DNA of 64,000 bases from Nannocystis sp. (GTDB lineage: Bacteria > Myxococcota_A > Polyangia > Nannocystales > Nannocystaceae), in NCBI GenBank assembly GCA_016712315.1, contig JADJRG010000017.1, forward strand, positions 248,001 to 312,000, in the 5' to 3' direction. Under the pieces are notes generated by a model. The model was not told where the DNA came from, ran no database searches, and worked only from the letters and a program-made list of their open reading frames with translations. This document shows positions 9,004-18,211 of this stretch, piece after piece. Every line of letters starts with the position of its first letter. Positions within the stretch are counted from its first letter, which is position 1. The translations under genes were made by a program, and so were the position numbers.

Positions 9004-9043
9004 GAGGCCGAGAGTAGGAGGTGCATTCCCGCGCAGGAGGCGA

Positions 9044-9049
9044 TAGCTT
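9044..9049 (+). promoter_or_regulatory. -10 box, leaderless-type spacing
   Basis: TAGCTT ends 6 nt before the GTG at 9056, the same geometry as at 6741 and 8152. Confidence 0.4.
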
Positions 9050-9055
9050 GGCCGG

Positions 9056-10195
9056 GTGAGCGCCGAAGGCCGTGGTCGTGAGGAGCAGGGGCTCGCGGCG
9101 GTGCTGGTTCGGCTGCGCCGGGAGGCGCGAGGGCGCCCCGAATTCGCGGCCGCGGAGGCGGTGAAGGCGCTGGCGCGCAGCGCCCTCGCTGATGCCGACG
9201 CGGCGGGGCTTCGGGAGGCGCGTGCGGCGGTGCGCGGGCTGGTCGAGGTGATCCTCGGCGTGGGGGCGGAGGACGCGGGCTTGGAGGCGCTTTGGGCGGC
9301 CTTTGAGGCGGAGCCGGACGGCGCGCTGGCGCCGCTGGCAGACGCGTGGGGGCGCCTCTGTGGCGATGCTGCGCGGGCGCAGCGCTGGGCCGCGCGGCTG
9401 CTGCCCGCGGTGCGTGAGCGCTGGCTCGCCGGTGAGGACGCGCCGGCCAGCCGCGCGTGCCTGGGCGCGCTGCTGGAGGCGGGCCGACCCAGCGAGGTGC
9501 TGGCGCTCTTGGCGGAGCGTCCGGTGGGGCTGTGGCCGGAGCGGCGCTTTGGGGTGCTCGCGTGGGCCGCGCTCGGGGATGTGGACAGGGCGCTGGCGTA
9601 CGCGGCGGACTCCAACCCGCTCGGCCACGCGTATGAGCCAGAGATCGCCGCGACCTGCGAGGCGGTGCTGCTGGCAGCAGGCCGACGCGAGCAGGCGTAC
9701 CGCGACTACGCCTTCGCCGCGAACACCCGCCAGAACTGCTTGTTGAGCTTTCGCGCGCTGGTCCGGCGCTATCCAGAGCGGGCGCCCGCCGAGGTGCTCA
9801 GCGATCTGATCGAGGCCTCGCCCGGGCAGGAGGGCCGGTGGTTCGCGACGGCGCGCGCGCTGGAATTTTTCGAGCTCGCGCGCGAGCTGGCTGAGCGCGC
9901 GCCTTGTGATCCGCGCACGCTGAACCGCGCGGCGCGCGAGCGCTTGGCCGTCGATCCGCGCTTCTGCCTCGAGATCGCGATCGCGTCGCTGCGATCAATC
10001 GCCGACGATCACGGCTTCGCGATCGACGGCCAAGACGTGTATGAGGCCTATGATCTGGTGATCCAGGCGGCCGGGCTGCTCGGGGTGGAGGCGGACGCAG
10101 CGGCGCGCGTGCAGGCGCTGTGTTTGGCGAACCGGCCGTCTTCGGCGTGGATCCACAGCCTCTTGGCGGATGAGCCGGGCGCGCCCTCGACGTGA
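9056..10195 (+). CDS. Hypothetical soluble helical protein
   Basis: A 379-aa product with no recognised domain. It lacks a signal peptide or membrane segments and is rich in Ala, Arg, Glu and Leu, with a periodicity suggesting stacked alpha-helices (possibly degenerate TPR or HEAT-like repeats, for example RYPERAPAEVLSDLIEAS). The GTG at 9056 is the first start after the upstream gene and is preceded by a suitably spaced -10-like box. Codon use resembles neighbouring real genes and the opposite strand has only shadow frames. Function unknown. Confidence 0.65.
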   Translation: MSAEGRGREEQGLAAVLVRLRREARGRPEFAAAEAVKALARSALADADAAGLREARAAVRGLVEVILGVGAEDAGLEALWAAFEAEPDGALAPLADAWGRLCGDAARAQRWAARLLPAVRERWLAGEDAPASRACLGALLEAGRPSEVLALLAERPVGLWPERRFGVLAWAALGDVDRALAYAADSNPLGHAYEPEIAATCEAVLLAAGRREQAYRDYAFAANTRQNCLLSFRALVRRYPERAPAEVLSDLIEASPGQEGRWFATARALEFFELARELAERAPCDPRTLNRAARERLAVDPRFCLEIAIASLRSIADDHGFAIDGQDVYEAYDLVIQAAGLLGVEADAAARVQALCLANRPSSAWIHSLLADEPGAPST

Positions 10196-10352
10196 TGGCG
10201 GCGGCGGCGGGCCGGCCACCCGACCGGCGCGGTGGTTTCGTTGCGCTTGCATCGAAGTGAGCGCGCTTTCATCTGCGCGGCGCGCTTCCCTGGTGCCACA
10301 CGCTGCGATAGCGTGGCGAGGTCGTCGATCCACGCCCGGCGACAGGGACCCG

Positions 10353-12146
10353 ATGACGATGATGACCGTGACACGACCGCGCAGCGCCACCCTCCTCACT
10401 CTCCTCGTCGCGGCCGCCTGCGGGGATGACGGCTCCTTTACGACGAACCTCACCGGGACGGCGACGGACGCGGTGACGGACACGGACGCGAGCAGCTCGG
10501 CGACCACGACCCCGAGCACGACCGGCACCGTGACGACGGACTCGTCAGAGTCAGACTCGAGCTCGACGACGGCGCCGGTGACGACCACAGAGACGACGAC
10601 GCTCGAGACGACGACCACGAGCGCGACGGATTCCGCGACGGACACGGATACGGACACGGATACGGATACGGACACGGATACGGACACAGACTCGGACACA
10701 GACTCGGACACGGACACCGGCGGCGTCGACGCGGAGCTGTGCGTGCACCTGGGCGGGATGGACGGGATCCACGCGCTGCACCAGGGCTTCCTCGGGCGGG
10801 TCGTCGTCGACGCGCGGATCAACGCATACTTCCTCAACGCGGCGGTCGACGCGGCGAAGCTCACGACCTGTCTGGATGACCAGATCGGTGAGGCGGCGGG
10901 CTGCGCCGGCGTGACGTACTCGTGCCTGGATATGAAGTCGGCGCACCTGGGTATGGGGATCTCTGCGCTCGACTTCGCCGACCTGGCGGAGGACTACAGC
11001 CTCGCGCTCGACCAGCACCAGAACAGCCACCCGGAGCTGAGCGACGGGGACAAGGCGGCGCTGCTCGGCGCGCTCGGGGCGATGGCCGGGGAGATCGTCG
11101 AGGATCCAGGGGACGATCAGACGAGCTATCAGCGGGTCGGCCGCAAGCCGGCGATCGGAGCGATGGTCGGGGCGATCGGCGAGGTCGGGACGTTCTTGGA
11201 CAACGTCGCGAAGGACTTCGTGATCAACGGCTTCTTCCTCAACACCGACTTCATTCGGCTGCACACGTGCCTGACCCGCCAGTTGTCCGGGATCGACGGG
11301 CCTGCGGTGTACGGCGGGGAGGTCGACCCGCCGGCGCCAGACGTCGACCCGGGGGTCGCGCTGGCGGACCCGTGCGCGGCGATGACGGCGAGCCACGAGG
11401 GGCTGAAGAACCCGAACGATGGCGACTCGCCGATCATGTATGAGGATTTTGTGGCGTTGGTCGGCGACCTGGCGGCGGCGATGAGCTCGGCCGGCTTCGC
11501 CGCGGAGGACCAGGCGGTGATGCTCGGCGCGTTAGAGCCGCTGTGCGTGGAGGTGCTCGCGGACCCTAATGAGTGCCCAGGCAACAGCCAGACGGTGCTG
11601 GTGAAGAAGTCGAAGCTGGCGCTGCCGATCCCGGACGACGCCTACGACGGCTCCTTGGCGTCGATGGCCTGCGTCGAGCTGCCGGTGATCGACGACGGGA
11701 TCAACTTCGTCGGCCAGGTCGCGGAGGTGGTGCTCGGCCTCGATCACGGGCGCATCGGCGATCTGGTGCTGAAGGTGGTGAGCCCGACAGGCACGGTGAG
11801 CACGCTGATGAGCCGGCCAGGCCTCGCCGAGCCAGATGACGACGGGCAGGGCTGCTGCGGCTCGTCGTCGAGCCTGATCAAGGCGTTCCCGGTGACCTTC
11901 CGCGATGACGGGCTGGTCGACGCCGAGATGATGGGCTTCGGCGCGGTGGTGTGCCAAGACGACGGGTTCTGCGAGTATTTTCCTAGCCCCGGCGCGGGCC
12001 CCGGGGTCGACCTCGGCGACTTCCAGGGCGAATCGAGCAAGGGGAGCTGGCGCGTGTGTGTCGGCGACGCGGGGCCCGGTTTGGGCGGCGCCATCGACGC
12101 TGTGACGCTGATCATCGATAAGGTGAAGATCCAGCCGAAGCCGTGA
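10353..12146 (+). CDS. Lipoprotein with Thr/Asp linker, two truncated-hemoglobin-like domains and a C-terminal P-domain
   Basis: A 597-aa outer-membrane or surface lipoprotein. The signal peptide ends at lipid-anchor Cys23 (LLVAAAC). Residues ~27-126 are a Thr/Ser/Asp linker with (Thr-Asp) repeats. Residues ~128-250 match group-1 truncated globins: a HLGGMDGIHALHQGFLGRVV helix, the GVTYSCLDM region, and proximal His198 in KSAHLGMGIS. Residues ~264-400 look like a second, more divergent globin (FLDNVAKDFVINGFF, candidate His348 in TASHEGLK). Residues ~442-597 resemble the proprotein-convertase P/Homo-B domain (HGRIGDLVLKVVSPTGT, then KGSWRVCVGDAG). Start chosen at 10353 because it gives the signal peptide. 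Heme binding is likely for domain 1 and uncertain for domain 2. Confidence 0.75.
   Translation: MTMMTVTRPRSATLLTLLVAAACGDDGSFTTNLTGTATDAVTDTDASSSATTTPSTTGTVTTDSSESDSSSTTAPVTTTETTTLETTTTSATDSATDTDTDTDTDTDTDTDTDSDTDSDTDTGGVDAELCVHLGGMDGIHALHQGFLGRVVVDARINAYFLNAAVDAAKLTTCLDDQIGEAAGCAGVTYSCLDMKSAHLGMGISALDFADLAEDYSLALDQHQNSHPELSDGDKAALLGALGAMAGEIVEDPGDDQTSYQRVGRKPAIGAMVGAIGEVGTFLDNVAKDFVINGFFLNTDFIRLHTCLTRQLSGIDGPAVYGGEVDPPAPDVDPGVALADPCAAMTASHEGLKNPNDGDSPIMYEDFVALVGDLAAAMSSAGFAAEDQAVMLGALEPLCVEVLADPNECPGNSQTVLVKKSKLALPIPDDAYDGSLASMACVELPVIDDGINFVGQVAEVVLGLDHGRIGDLVLKVVSPTGTVSTLMSRPGLAEPDDDGQGCCGSSSSLIKAFPVTFRDDGLVDAEMMGFGAVVCQDDGFCEYFPSPGAGPGVDLGDFQGESSKGSWRVCVGDAGPGLGGAIDAVTLIIDKVKIQPKP
10641..10719 (+). 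repeat. (GAC ACG / GAT ACG)n simple repeat coding for Thr-Asp
   Basis: About a dozen 6-nt units encode alternating Thr-Asp inside the lipoprotein linker. GAC and GAT alternate, so the repeat is not perfect at DNA level but could still vary by slippage. Confidence 0.85.
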
Positions 12147-12164
12147 CGGCGCGCGGGCTGAGGA

Positions 12165-12191
12165 GCGAGGGCGCACGCGGGGCGCCCTCGC
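12165..12191. terminator. Strong hairpin between convergent genes
   Basis: A 10-bp perfect stem (GCGAGGGCGC with GCGCCCTCGC) and 7-nt loop lie between the convergent stops at 12146 and 12202. There is no U-tract, as often seen in very GC-rich genomes. Confidence 0.55.
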
Positions 12192-12201
12192 CGAGGCGCC
12201 G

Positions 12202-12780
12202 CTAGAGGGTCTTCACGTAGGCGGCGACGGCCTTGATCTCGTCCTCGCTGAGCTTGTCCTTAAAGGGCTTCATCTTGGTGCCGTCGACGCCGTCGCGGAT
12301 CGCCGCGGCGATCTTGGTCACCGAGTCCTTGTTCTTCGAGATGTCCTGGATCTTGTTCTTCTCGGCGAACTTGGTCTTGCCCTGGCCGTCGTCGCCGTGG
12401 CAGCTCTTGCACTTGGCGGTGTAGACGGCCTTGGCGGCGGCGTCGGTGCCCTTGGCTTTGGCGGCGGTCTTGACCTTGGCGCCCGCCTTGGCCTCCGGCT
12501 CCGGCTCCGGCTCCGGCTCGGCGGCGGCAGCAGCGGCGGCCTCCGCATCGGCTTTGGCCTTGAGCTCGGCGGCGGCGGCGTCTTGCGCGGCCTTCGCCTC
12601 GGCGAGCTTGGCAGCCTCGGCGTCGGCGATCGCTTGGGCGTCGGCCTTGGCCTTGGCGTCAGCGTCGGCGGCCGTCTTGGCGTCGGCGTCGGCCTTGGCT
12701 TTGGCCTCCGCGCCGTCGTCGCAGGCGGTAGAGGAGAGGAGCGAGGTGGCGAGGAGACAGGTGAGCCAGCGTGTACGCAT
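12202..12780 (-). CDS. Lipoprotein mono-heme cytochrome c with Ala-rich helical spacer
   Basis: A 192-aa envelope electron carrier. The signal peptide ends at lipid Cys20 (SLLSSTAC). Residues ~24-85 are almost entirely Ala/Lys/Asp/Glu, predicted as one long helix or coiled coil that holds the heme domain off the membrane; a short (Glu-Pro)n hinge follows. The C-terminal ~75 residues form a class I cytochrome c: CKSCH at 124-128 binds heme and Met170 in TKMKPF is the likely axial ligand, with the usual closing helix EDEIKAVAAYVKTL. No oxidase or reductase genes are nearby, so the redox partner is unknown. Confidence 0.9.
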   Translation of the reverse strand: MRTRWLTCLLATSLLSSTACDDGAEAKAKADADAKTAADADAKAKADAQAIADAEAAKLAEAKAAQDAAAAELKAKADAEAAAAAAAEPEPEPEPEAKAGAKVKTAAKAKGTDAAAKAVYTAKCKSCHGDDGQGKTKFAEKNKIQDISKNKDSVTKIAAAIRDGVDGTKMKPFKDKLSEDEIKAVAAYVKTL

Positions 12781-12845
12781 TGTGTGCCTGAGCCGCGAAA
12801 CTACCTCAGATCACCGGCTTCTGGGCATATTTGGGCCAAAAGGGC

Positions 12846-12875
12846 GAACCCGCCCCTCGTATGAGGAGCGGGTTC
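12846..12875 (-). terminator. Rho-independent-type terminator after the OmpA-family gene
   Basis: An 8-bp stem (GAACCCGC with GCGGGTTC), one mismatch, 4 more base pairs and a GTAT loop. Read on the minus strand it is followed by a TTTT run a few bases later. It lies about 25 nt past the stop at 12901. Confidence 0.65.
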
Positions 12876-12900
12876 GTGACGCCCGAATACGCTCGTCGCG

Positions 12901-14391
12901 CTATTGCACGAGGATCGTGAACTCGATGCGGCGGTTCTTGGCGCGCCCCGCGGCGGTCTTGTTGGTGTCGATCGGCTCGTCGGGGCCGGCGCCGCGGGTC
13001 TGGATCCGCGACTCCTCGACGCCCGCCTCCATGAGGTAGCGCTTGACGGACTCGGAGCGGCGGCGCGAGAGGTCGAGGTTGTACTCGCGGGTGCCGGTGT
13101 TGTCCGTGTGGCCGCTGATCTCGAGGCGGATCGACGGGAACTCCTTGAGCACGTCGACCGCGCGATCGAGCACGGGCTTCGACTTGGGCTTGATGGTGTC
13201 CTTGTCGAGGTCGAAGTAGATCCCGCGGATGACGCCGGTGTAATTGCGGACCTGCTCGGGGATCTCGTCGGGGCAGCCGTCGTCGTCCTCGAAGCCGTTG
13301 TAGGTCTCCGGGTCGTCGGGGCACTTGTCGTTGGGGTCGAGGATGCCGTCGCCGTCGCGGTCGGGGATCGGGCAGCCCTCGTACTCGGGCACGCCGGGGG
13401 TGTCGGGGCACTTGTCGACGCTGTCGAGGATGCCGTCGCCGTCGCGGTCCTTCTCCGGGCAGCCGTCGGGGGCGATCCCGGGGGTGTCGGGGCACTTGTC
13501 GACGCCGTCGAGGAAGCCGTCGCCGTCGCGGTCGCCCTCAGGGCAGCCGTCAGGCGCGATGCCCGGCTCGTACGGGCACGCGTCCTCGGCGTCGAGGAAG
13601 CCGTCGCCGTCCGAATCCTTCTTTGGCTCCTCCTTGCGCTTCTTGCGGAGCGTGAAGGAGAGGCCGAGCAGGACCTCGGGGTAGTTGGTGGCGCCCGCGT
13701 CGACGCGGTAGCGCGCGGCGACGACGTCTCGGATGTCGAGGCGCAGCATCAAGAGGTCGTTGATGTAGAACTTGACGCCGCCGCCGAAGTGCGTCGACTC
13801 GTCGACGTCGTTGCCGAGGGCGCCGGTGGTGCCGATGAGGCCGCCGCCCCAGACCACGAAGGGGGCGATCCGCCAGAAGGGGATCTGGCCGATAAGGTGC
13901 GCGCGGAAGTTGAAGAGGAGCGCCTGCTGGTCCTGCTGGATCGTGCGGGTGGGCATCACGCCGCCCTCGATCTCGCCGCCGATGAAGGCGAAGGGGAAGT
14001 AAGCGACGCGGGCGCCGAACTCCGGGGCGACGCGCTTGTAGTCCTGATAGAACGTGTCCATCGAGTCGAGCTGCTGCTGCGCGTTGAAGAGCTCGTGACG
14101 GCGCGAGGGGAAGAAGGCGCCGCCGAAGACGCCGAGCTCCCACATGTTGTTGCTCGGCCGGTACTTGCGCATCGGCTTGTCGCCGGAGTCGCTCTTCTTC
14201 TTCTTCGGCTTCGGCTTGTTCGCGTCGGCGGAGCCGGAGCTGTCGACGCCGGCGGGGGTGAGCGAGACGCTGCCGCTAGCGCCGGCGGACGGGCCCTCCG
14301 CGGGGGTTTGGGTCGGCTGAGCCGCCACGTTCGTGGGGAGCGCGATCAGCCCGGCGAGCAGGGGTGTTCCGATTCGGGTAGAGAAATTCAT
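12901..14391 (-). CDS. OmpA-family outer membrane protein with thrombospondin type 3 repeats
   Basis: A 496-aa outer-membrane protein that probably links the membrane to peptidoglycan. Signal peptide ~1-24 (LAGLIALPTNVAAQ), a Pro/Lys-rich segment (PKPKKKK), then a ~170-residue beta-barrel-like region (residues ~80-250). Residues ~258-375 hold four calcium-binding TSP3-type repeats (DSDGDGFLDAEDAC, DRDGDGILDSVDKCPDTPG). Residues ~380-496 are the OmpA C-terminal domain with the NxxLSxxR-type peptidoglycan motif (GHTDNTGTREYNLDLSRRR) and RGAGPDEP. The start at 14391 has GAGGAG 10-15 nt upstream. It is followed by a terminator. Confidence 0.93.
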   Translation of the reverse strand: MNFSTRIGTPLLAGLIALPTNVAAQPTQTPAEGPSAGASGSVSLTPAGVDSSGSADANKPKPKKKKSDSGDKPMRKYRPSNNMWELGVFGGAFFPSRRHELFNAQQQLDSMDTFYQDYKRVAPEFGARVAYFPFAFIGGEIEGGVMPTRTIQQDQQALLFNFRAHLIGQIPFWRIAPFVVWGGGLIGTTGALGNDVDESTHFGGGVKFYINDLLMLRLDIRDVVAARYRVDAGATNYPEVLLGLSFTLRKKRKEEPKKDSDGDGFLDAEDACPYEPGIAPDGCPEGDRDGDGFLDGVDKCPDTPGIAPDGCPEKDRDGDGILDSVDKCPDTPGVPEYEGCPIPDRDGDGILDPNDKCPDDPETYNGFEDDDGCPDEIPEQVRNYTGVIRGIYFDLDKDTIKPKSKPVLDRAVDVLKEFPSIRLEISGHTDNTGTREYNLDLSRRRSESVKRYLMEAGVEESRIQTRGAGPDEPIDTNKTAAGRAKNRRIEFTILVQ

Positions 14392-14817
14392 CGTGGGGTC
14401 ACTCCTCAGTAGGTGCTGAGAGGCAGAGGCGAGGGCTGAGCCGGCTGCCAGCCTGGTCGTCCGGCTCGGTCGTGGTAAGGGGCGATGGGGATGGAGGCCG
14501 GCAGGAGGCGCGCTCGCGCTGCCTCTCGGCAGGTTAGCGCGCGCACCCTTATGGCACACTTCGAGGCGAGTTGAAAAGAGAATGCGCTTTCGCCGCTATT
14601 GCTCGTCAGGTGGCCCTCAGACGGGTTTCTGCGGGGATCCGCGGGGAGGGGCGGTGCGGTAGTTTTGCAAGGATGAGGGGTCTGGCCCCCCATCGGCCTC
14701 CCGTGAGTGTCGCCTCCTGTCGCCATGCGCCCCCAGATCTCGCTGTTGGTGATCGGCGCCGCATTGCGAGGCCGCCGGTTCTAACCGCTGGCGTTGTCTT
14801 TGTGTTAGAGGGTGCGC
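14392..14817. other. 426-bp divergent intergenic region
   Basis: It lies between the divergent ompA-type and FG-GAP genes. I see the ribosome site of the first gene at 14402-14407, a lower-GC stretch near 14560-14600 with a TTGAAA hexamer at 14571 but no convincing -10 partner, and an inverted repeat at 14780-14809. No gene is supported in it. Confidence 0.5.
14780..14809. promoter_or_regulatory. Inverted repeat just upstream of the FG-GAP gene
   Basis: TCTAAC (14780-14785) and GTTAGA (14804-14809) form a perfect 6-nt inverted repeat separated by 18 nt. The right arm abuts the ribosome site and start of the following gene. It could be an operator or a weak hairpin. Confidence 0.25.
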
Positions 14818-16788
14818 ATGCGTCGACTCTTCGTGTTGTCCTTGCCAACCCTCGCACTCTTGCTTCCCACGCTCGCGCAGGCGACCCCATGGGTGATCGC
14901 GCCGCAGAGCACCTTTAATGACCCGCCGCCGGGGCGTTGGTCGACCAAGGTGGAGCTCGCGGACATCAACGGCGACGGCTGGGTGGACGTGCTCTTCGCC
15001 AACGTCGGCGGCTATCAGGCCGGCACGCCGGACTCGATCCTCGCCAACCAGGCGTTCATCAACCAGGAGGGGACGCTGGTCGATAAGAGCGCCGAGGTGT
15101 TCGGCTGGAACCCAAACGACCCGGAGAGCCCGAGCGTCGACACGGGCCGGGTGATCAAGGCCTACGACTTCGACAGCGACGGCGACCTCGATATCCTCGT
15201 CGGCGCGACGTGGCAGAGCTACAGCCGCTACTTCGTGAACGAGGGGAACGGACAGTTCACCGAGATGAGCGAGAACCTGCCGCAGGTGCTCGCGTCGATC
15301 GGTGACGTCGAGGTCGCGGACGTCGACGGCGACGGCGACCTCGACGTCGTCGCGACCGATTGGGGGCCGGCGCCCGTCGGCTTCCTCAACTCCCCGGGCG
15401 GCCGGACGATGCTGTGGCTGAACGACGGCAGCGGCTACTTCGACGACGCGACCGAGACCAACATGCCGGGGGTCGCCGTCAATTGGTCCTGGGAGCTCGA
15501 GTTCATCGACGTCGACAACGACTGGGACGTCGACCTCGCGATCTCCTGCCGCTCGTGCTCGGGCGGCTTCCTGTTCCGCAACGACGGCGGCGTGTTCACC
15601 AACGCGACCCCGGGTAACCTGCCCCAAAAGGCAGGGAGCGTCGACTTCGAGGTGATGGACATCAACGGCGACTCGTACGTCGACATCGTCAGCCTCCAGG
15701 ACGGCGACGGCGGCGGCGGCGAGGGCTTCCGCAACCGGGTGCTGATCAACAACCAGAGCGGCGGCTTCGAGGACCAGAGCTCGACCTACTGGAAGCCGCT
15801 CGAGAACGCGCCGAGCTACGACTATATGCTGGCGTTCCTGGACGCGAACTCCGACCGCAAGCCTGACATGGTGGTCGGCGCCTTCGCCAACTGGAAGGAT
15901 CGCCTGCTCACCTTCACGAACGGCACCTACGTGGGCGACAAGGGGCCGTTCGGCAACGTGATCACGGACGGCACCTACGCGCTGGCGGTCGGTGACCTCA
16001 ACAACGACACCAAGATCGACCTGGTCCTCGGCGAGGGCGAGAACGCGTTCCGCAACCGGGTCTTCCTCGCGGCGGACATCGGGATCGACACCGGCAACCC
16101 GGTCATCCAGAACCACGTCTTCGAGGGCGAGTGGACGATCGGCGCGACGATGTCGGTGCACGCGCGCGCCCACGACAACAAGAGCCCGAATAAGGATCAC
16201 GACTGGAACGAGGTGGTGGTCGAGTACGTGGTGGACGAGGAGGACATCACCAACGTGGCGGAGCTGGAGTGGTACGGCGAGTACCTGTGGCGCACCGAGT
16301 TCGTGGTGCCGATCGCGAAGAAGCTGCGCTACCGGATCTGCGCCGAGGACCGCGCGGGCAACCGCGAGTGCACGCCGGTCACCGAGGTCGAGATCTTCGA
16401 CCCGAACCCGATGACGGACACGGACACCGACACCGACTCGAGCACGGACACCGACGGAACGGCGACGATGACGGCGAGCGACTCGAACACGGCGACCGAT
16501 TCGGACTCGAACAGCGCGACCGAGTCGGACTCGAACTCGAACTCGAACTCGAACAGCGCCTCTCAGACGGACTCCGACTCGAACAGCGGCACGGCGACGG
16601 TGACCGCGTCGGCGTCGGCGTCGGCGTCGGCGACGGACTCGGACTCGGACTCGGACTCGGCGACGACCTTCAACGGCTCGCTCGATGACGACGGCTGCGG
16701 CTGCCGGGCCGATGACCAGGGCGGGGCGCTGCCGACCGCGCTGGGGCTGCTGGGGCTGCTGGGGCTGCGCCGCCGCCGTCGCGGTTGA
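14818..16788 (+). CDS. Secreted FG-GAP/VCBS-repeat protein with Ser/Asp-rich stalk and MYXO-CTERM-like tail
   Basis: A 656-aa surface protein. Signal peptide ~1-21 (LALLLPTLAQA), then a beta-propeller of FG-GAP/VCBS repeats with calcium-binding loops (DINGDGWVD, DFDSDGDLD, DVDGDGDLD, DINGDSYVD) over residues ~30-430, and an Ig-like part to ~525. Residues ~530-620 are a Ser/Asp/Thr/Asn stalk. The end is a Cys-Gly-Cys motif, a short hydrophobic helix rich in Gly-Leu and an Arg-rich stop (LRRRRRG), the layout of the MYXO-CTERM sorting signal processed by myxosortase. ATG 14818 is preferred over GTG 14812 because AGAGGG is then correctly spaced. Confidence 0.88.
   Translation: MRRLFVLSLPTLALLLPTLAQATPWVIAPQSTFNDPPPGRWSTKVELADINGDGWVDVLFANVGGYQAGTPDSILANQAFINQEGTLVDKSAEVFGWNPNDPESPSVDTGRVIKAYDFDSDGDLDILVGATWQSYSRYFVNEGNGQFTEMSENLPQVLASIGDVEVADVDGDGDLDVVATDWGPAPVGFLNSPGGRTMLWLNDGSGYFDDATETNMPGVAVNWSWELEFIDVDNDWDVDLAISCRSCSGGFLFRNDGGVFTNATPGNLPQKAGSVDFEVMDINGDSYVDIVSLQDGDGGGGEGFRNRVLINNQSGGFEDQSSTYWKPLENAPSYDYMLAFLDANSDRKPDMVVGAFANWKDRLLTFTNGTYVGDKGPFGNVITDGTYALAVGDLNNDTKIDLVLGEGENAFRNRVFLAADIGIDTGNPVIQNHVFEGEWTIGATMSVHARAHDNKSPNKDHDWNEVVVEYVVDEEDITNVAELEWYGEYLWRTEFVVPIAKKLRYRICAEDRAGNRECTPVTEVEIFDPNPMTDTDTDTDSSTDTDGTATMTASDSNTATDSDSNSATESDSNSNSNSNSASQTDSDSNSGTATVTASASASASATDSDSDSDSATTFNGSLDDDGCGCRADDQGGALPTALGLLGLLGLRRRRRG
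16410..16680 (+). repeat. Ser/Asp/Thr low-complexity repeat tract
   Basis: Short repeated codon groups (GACACG, GACTCG, AACTCG, TCGGCG) encode the stalk of the FG-GAP protein. Confidence 0.75.
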
Positions 16789-16829
16789 GCCCTCGTCCAG
16801 GTGGGTGCAGCGGCGCTGGCCGCTGCGTT

Positions 16830-16861
16830 GAGGTCGGCGCTGGGCTCGCAGCGCCGACCTC
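16830..16861. terminator. Bidirectional terminator between FG-GAP gene and recA
   Basis: A perfect 13-bp stem (GAGGTCGGCGCTG with its complement) and a 6-nt loop GGCTCG, followed on the plus strand by TCTTTGTCC. It lies between the convergent stops at 16788 and 16872. Confidence 0.75.
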
Positions 16862-16871
16862 TCTTTGTCCG

Positions 16872-17966
<1,095 letters not shown>

Positions 17967-18211
17967 GGCGCGGTCTTGAGCAACCATCGATCCGTCGCCG
18001 AAGTGCTGGTGATCGTTTGATCTTCGGATCCGACGCCGGCCCGCGCTCGGGCCCCTCGGCCAGGATCGGGCCGGACGGCGGCAGCTCGTCAAGGATGTCT
18101 CCTGACCGTAGGGCCAGGGCCGCGCTCACCCCATGTGGCGCGGATCTGCCGGCTTGCTAGCGAGGCCCGGGGCTTGCGACCCTGTACCTGTAGCTTGGCC
18201 TGGAGCGACCG

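Noticed and set aside
10170..10352. In-frame upstream extension of the globin lipoprotein
   Set aside because: It overlaps the preceding gene's stop region and would bury the lipoprotein signal; ATG 10353 is preferred.
12904..14412. 502-aa plus-strand frame opposite the OmpA gene
   Set aside because: It is antisense to a gene with clear TSP3 and OmpA motifs and has shadow composition (Val/Asp/Glu/Ala).
17967..18211. SOS (LexA) operator for recA
   Set aside because: I found no convincing palindrome of either the E. coli or Gram-positive type in the divergent gap; myxobacterial LexA boxes vary, so absence is not proven.
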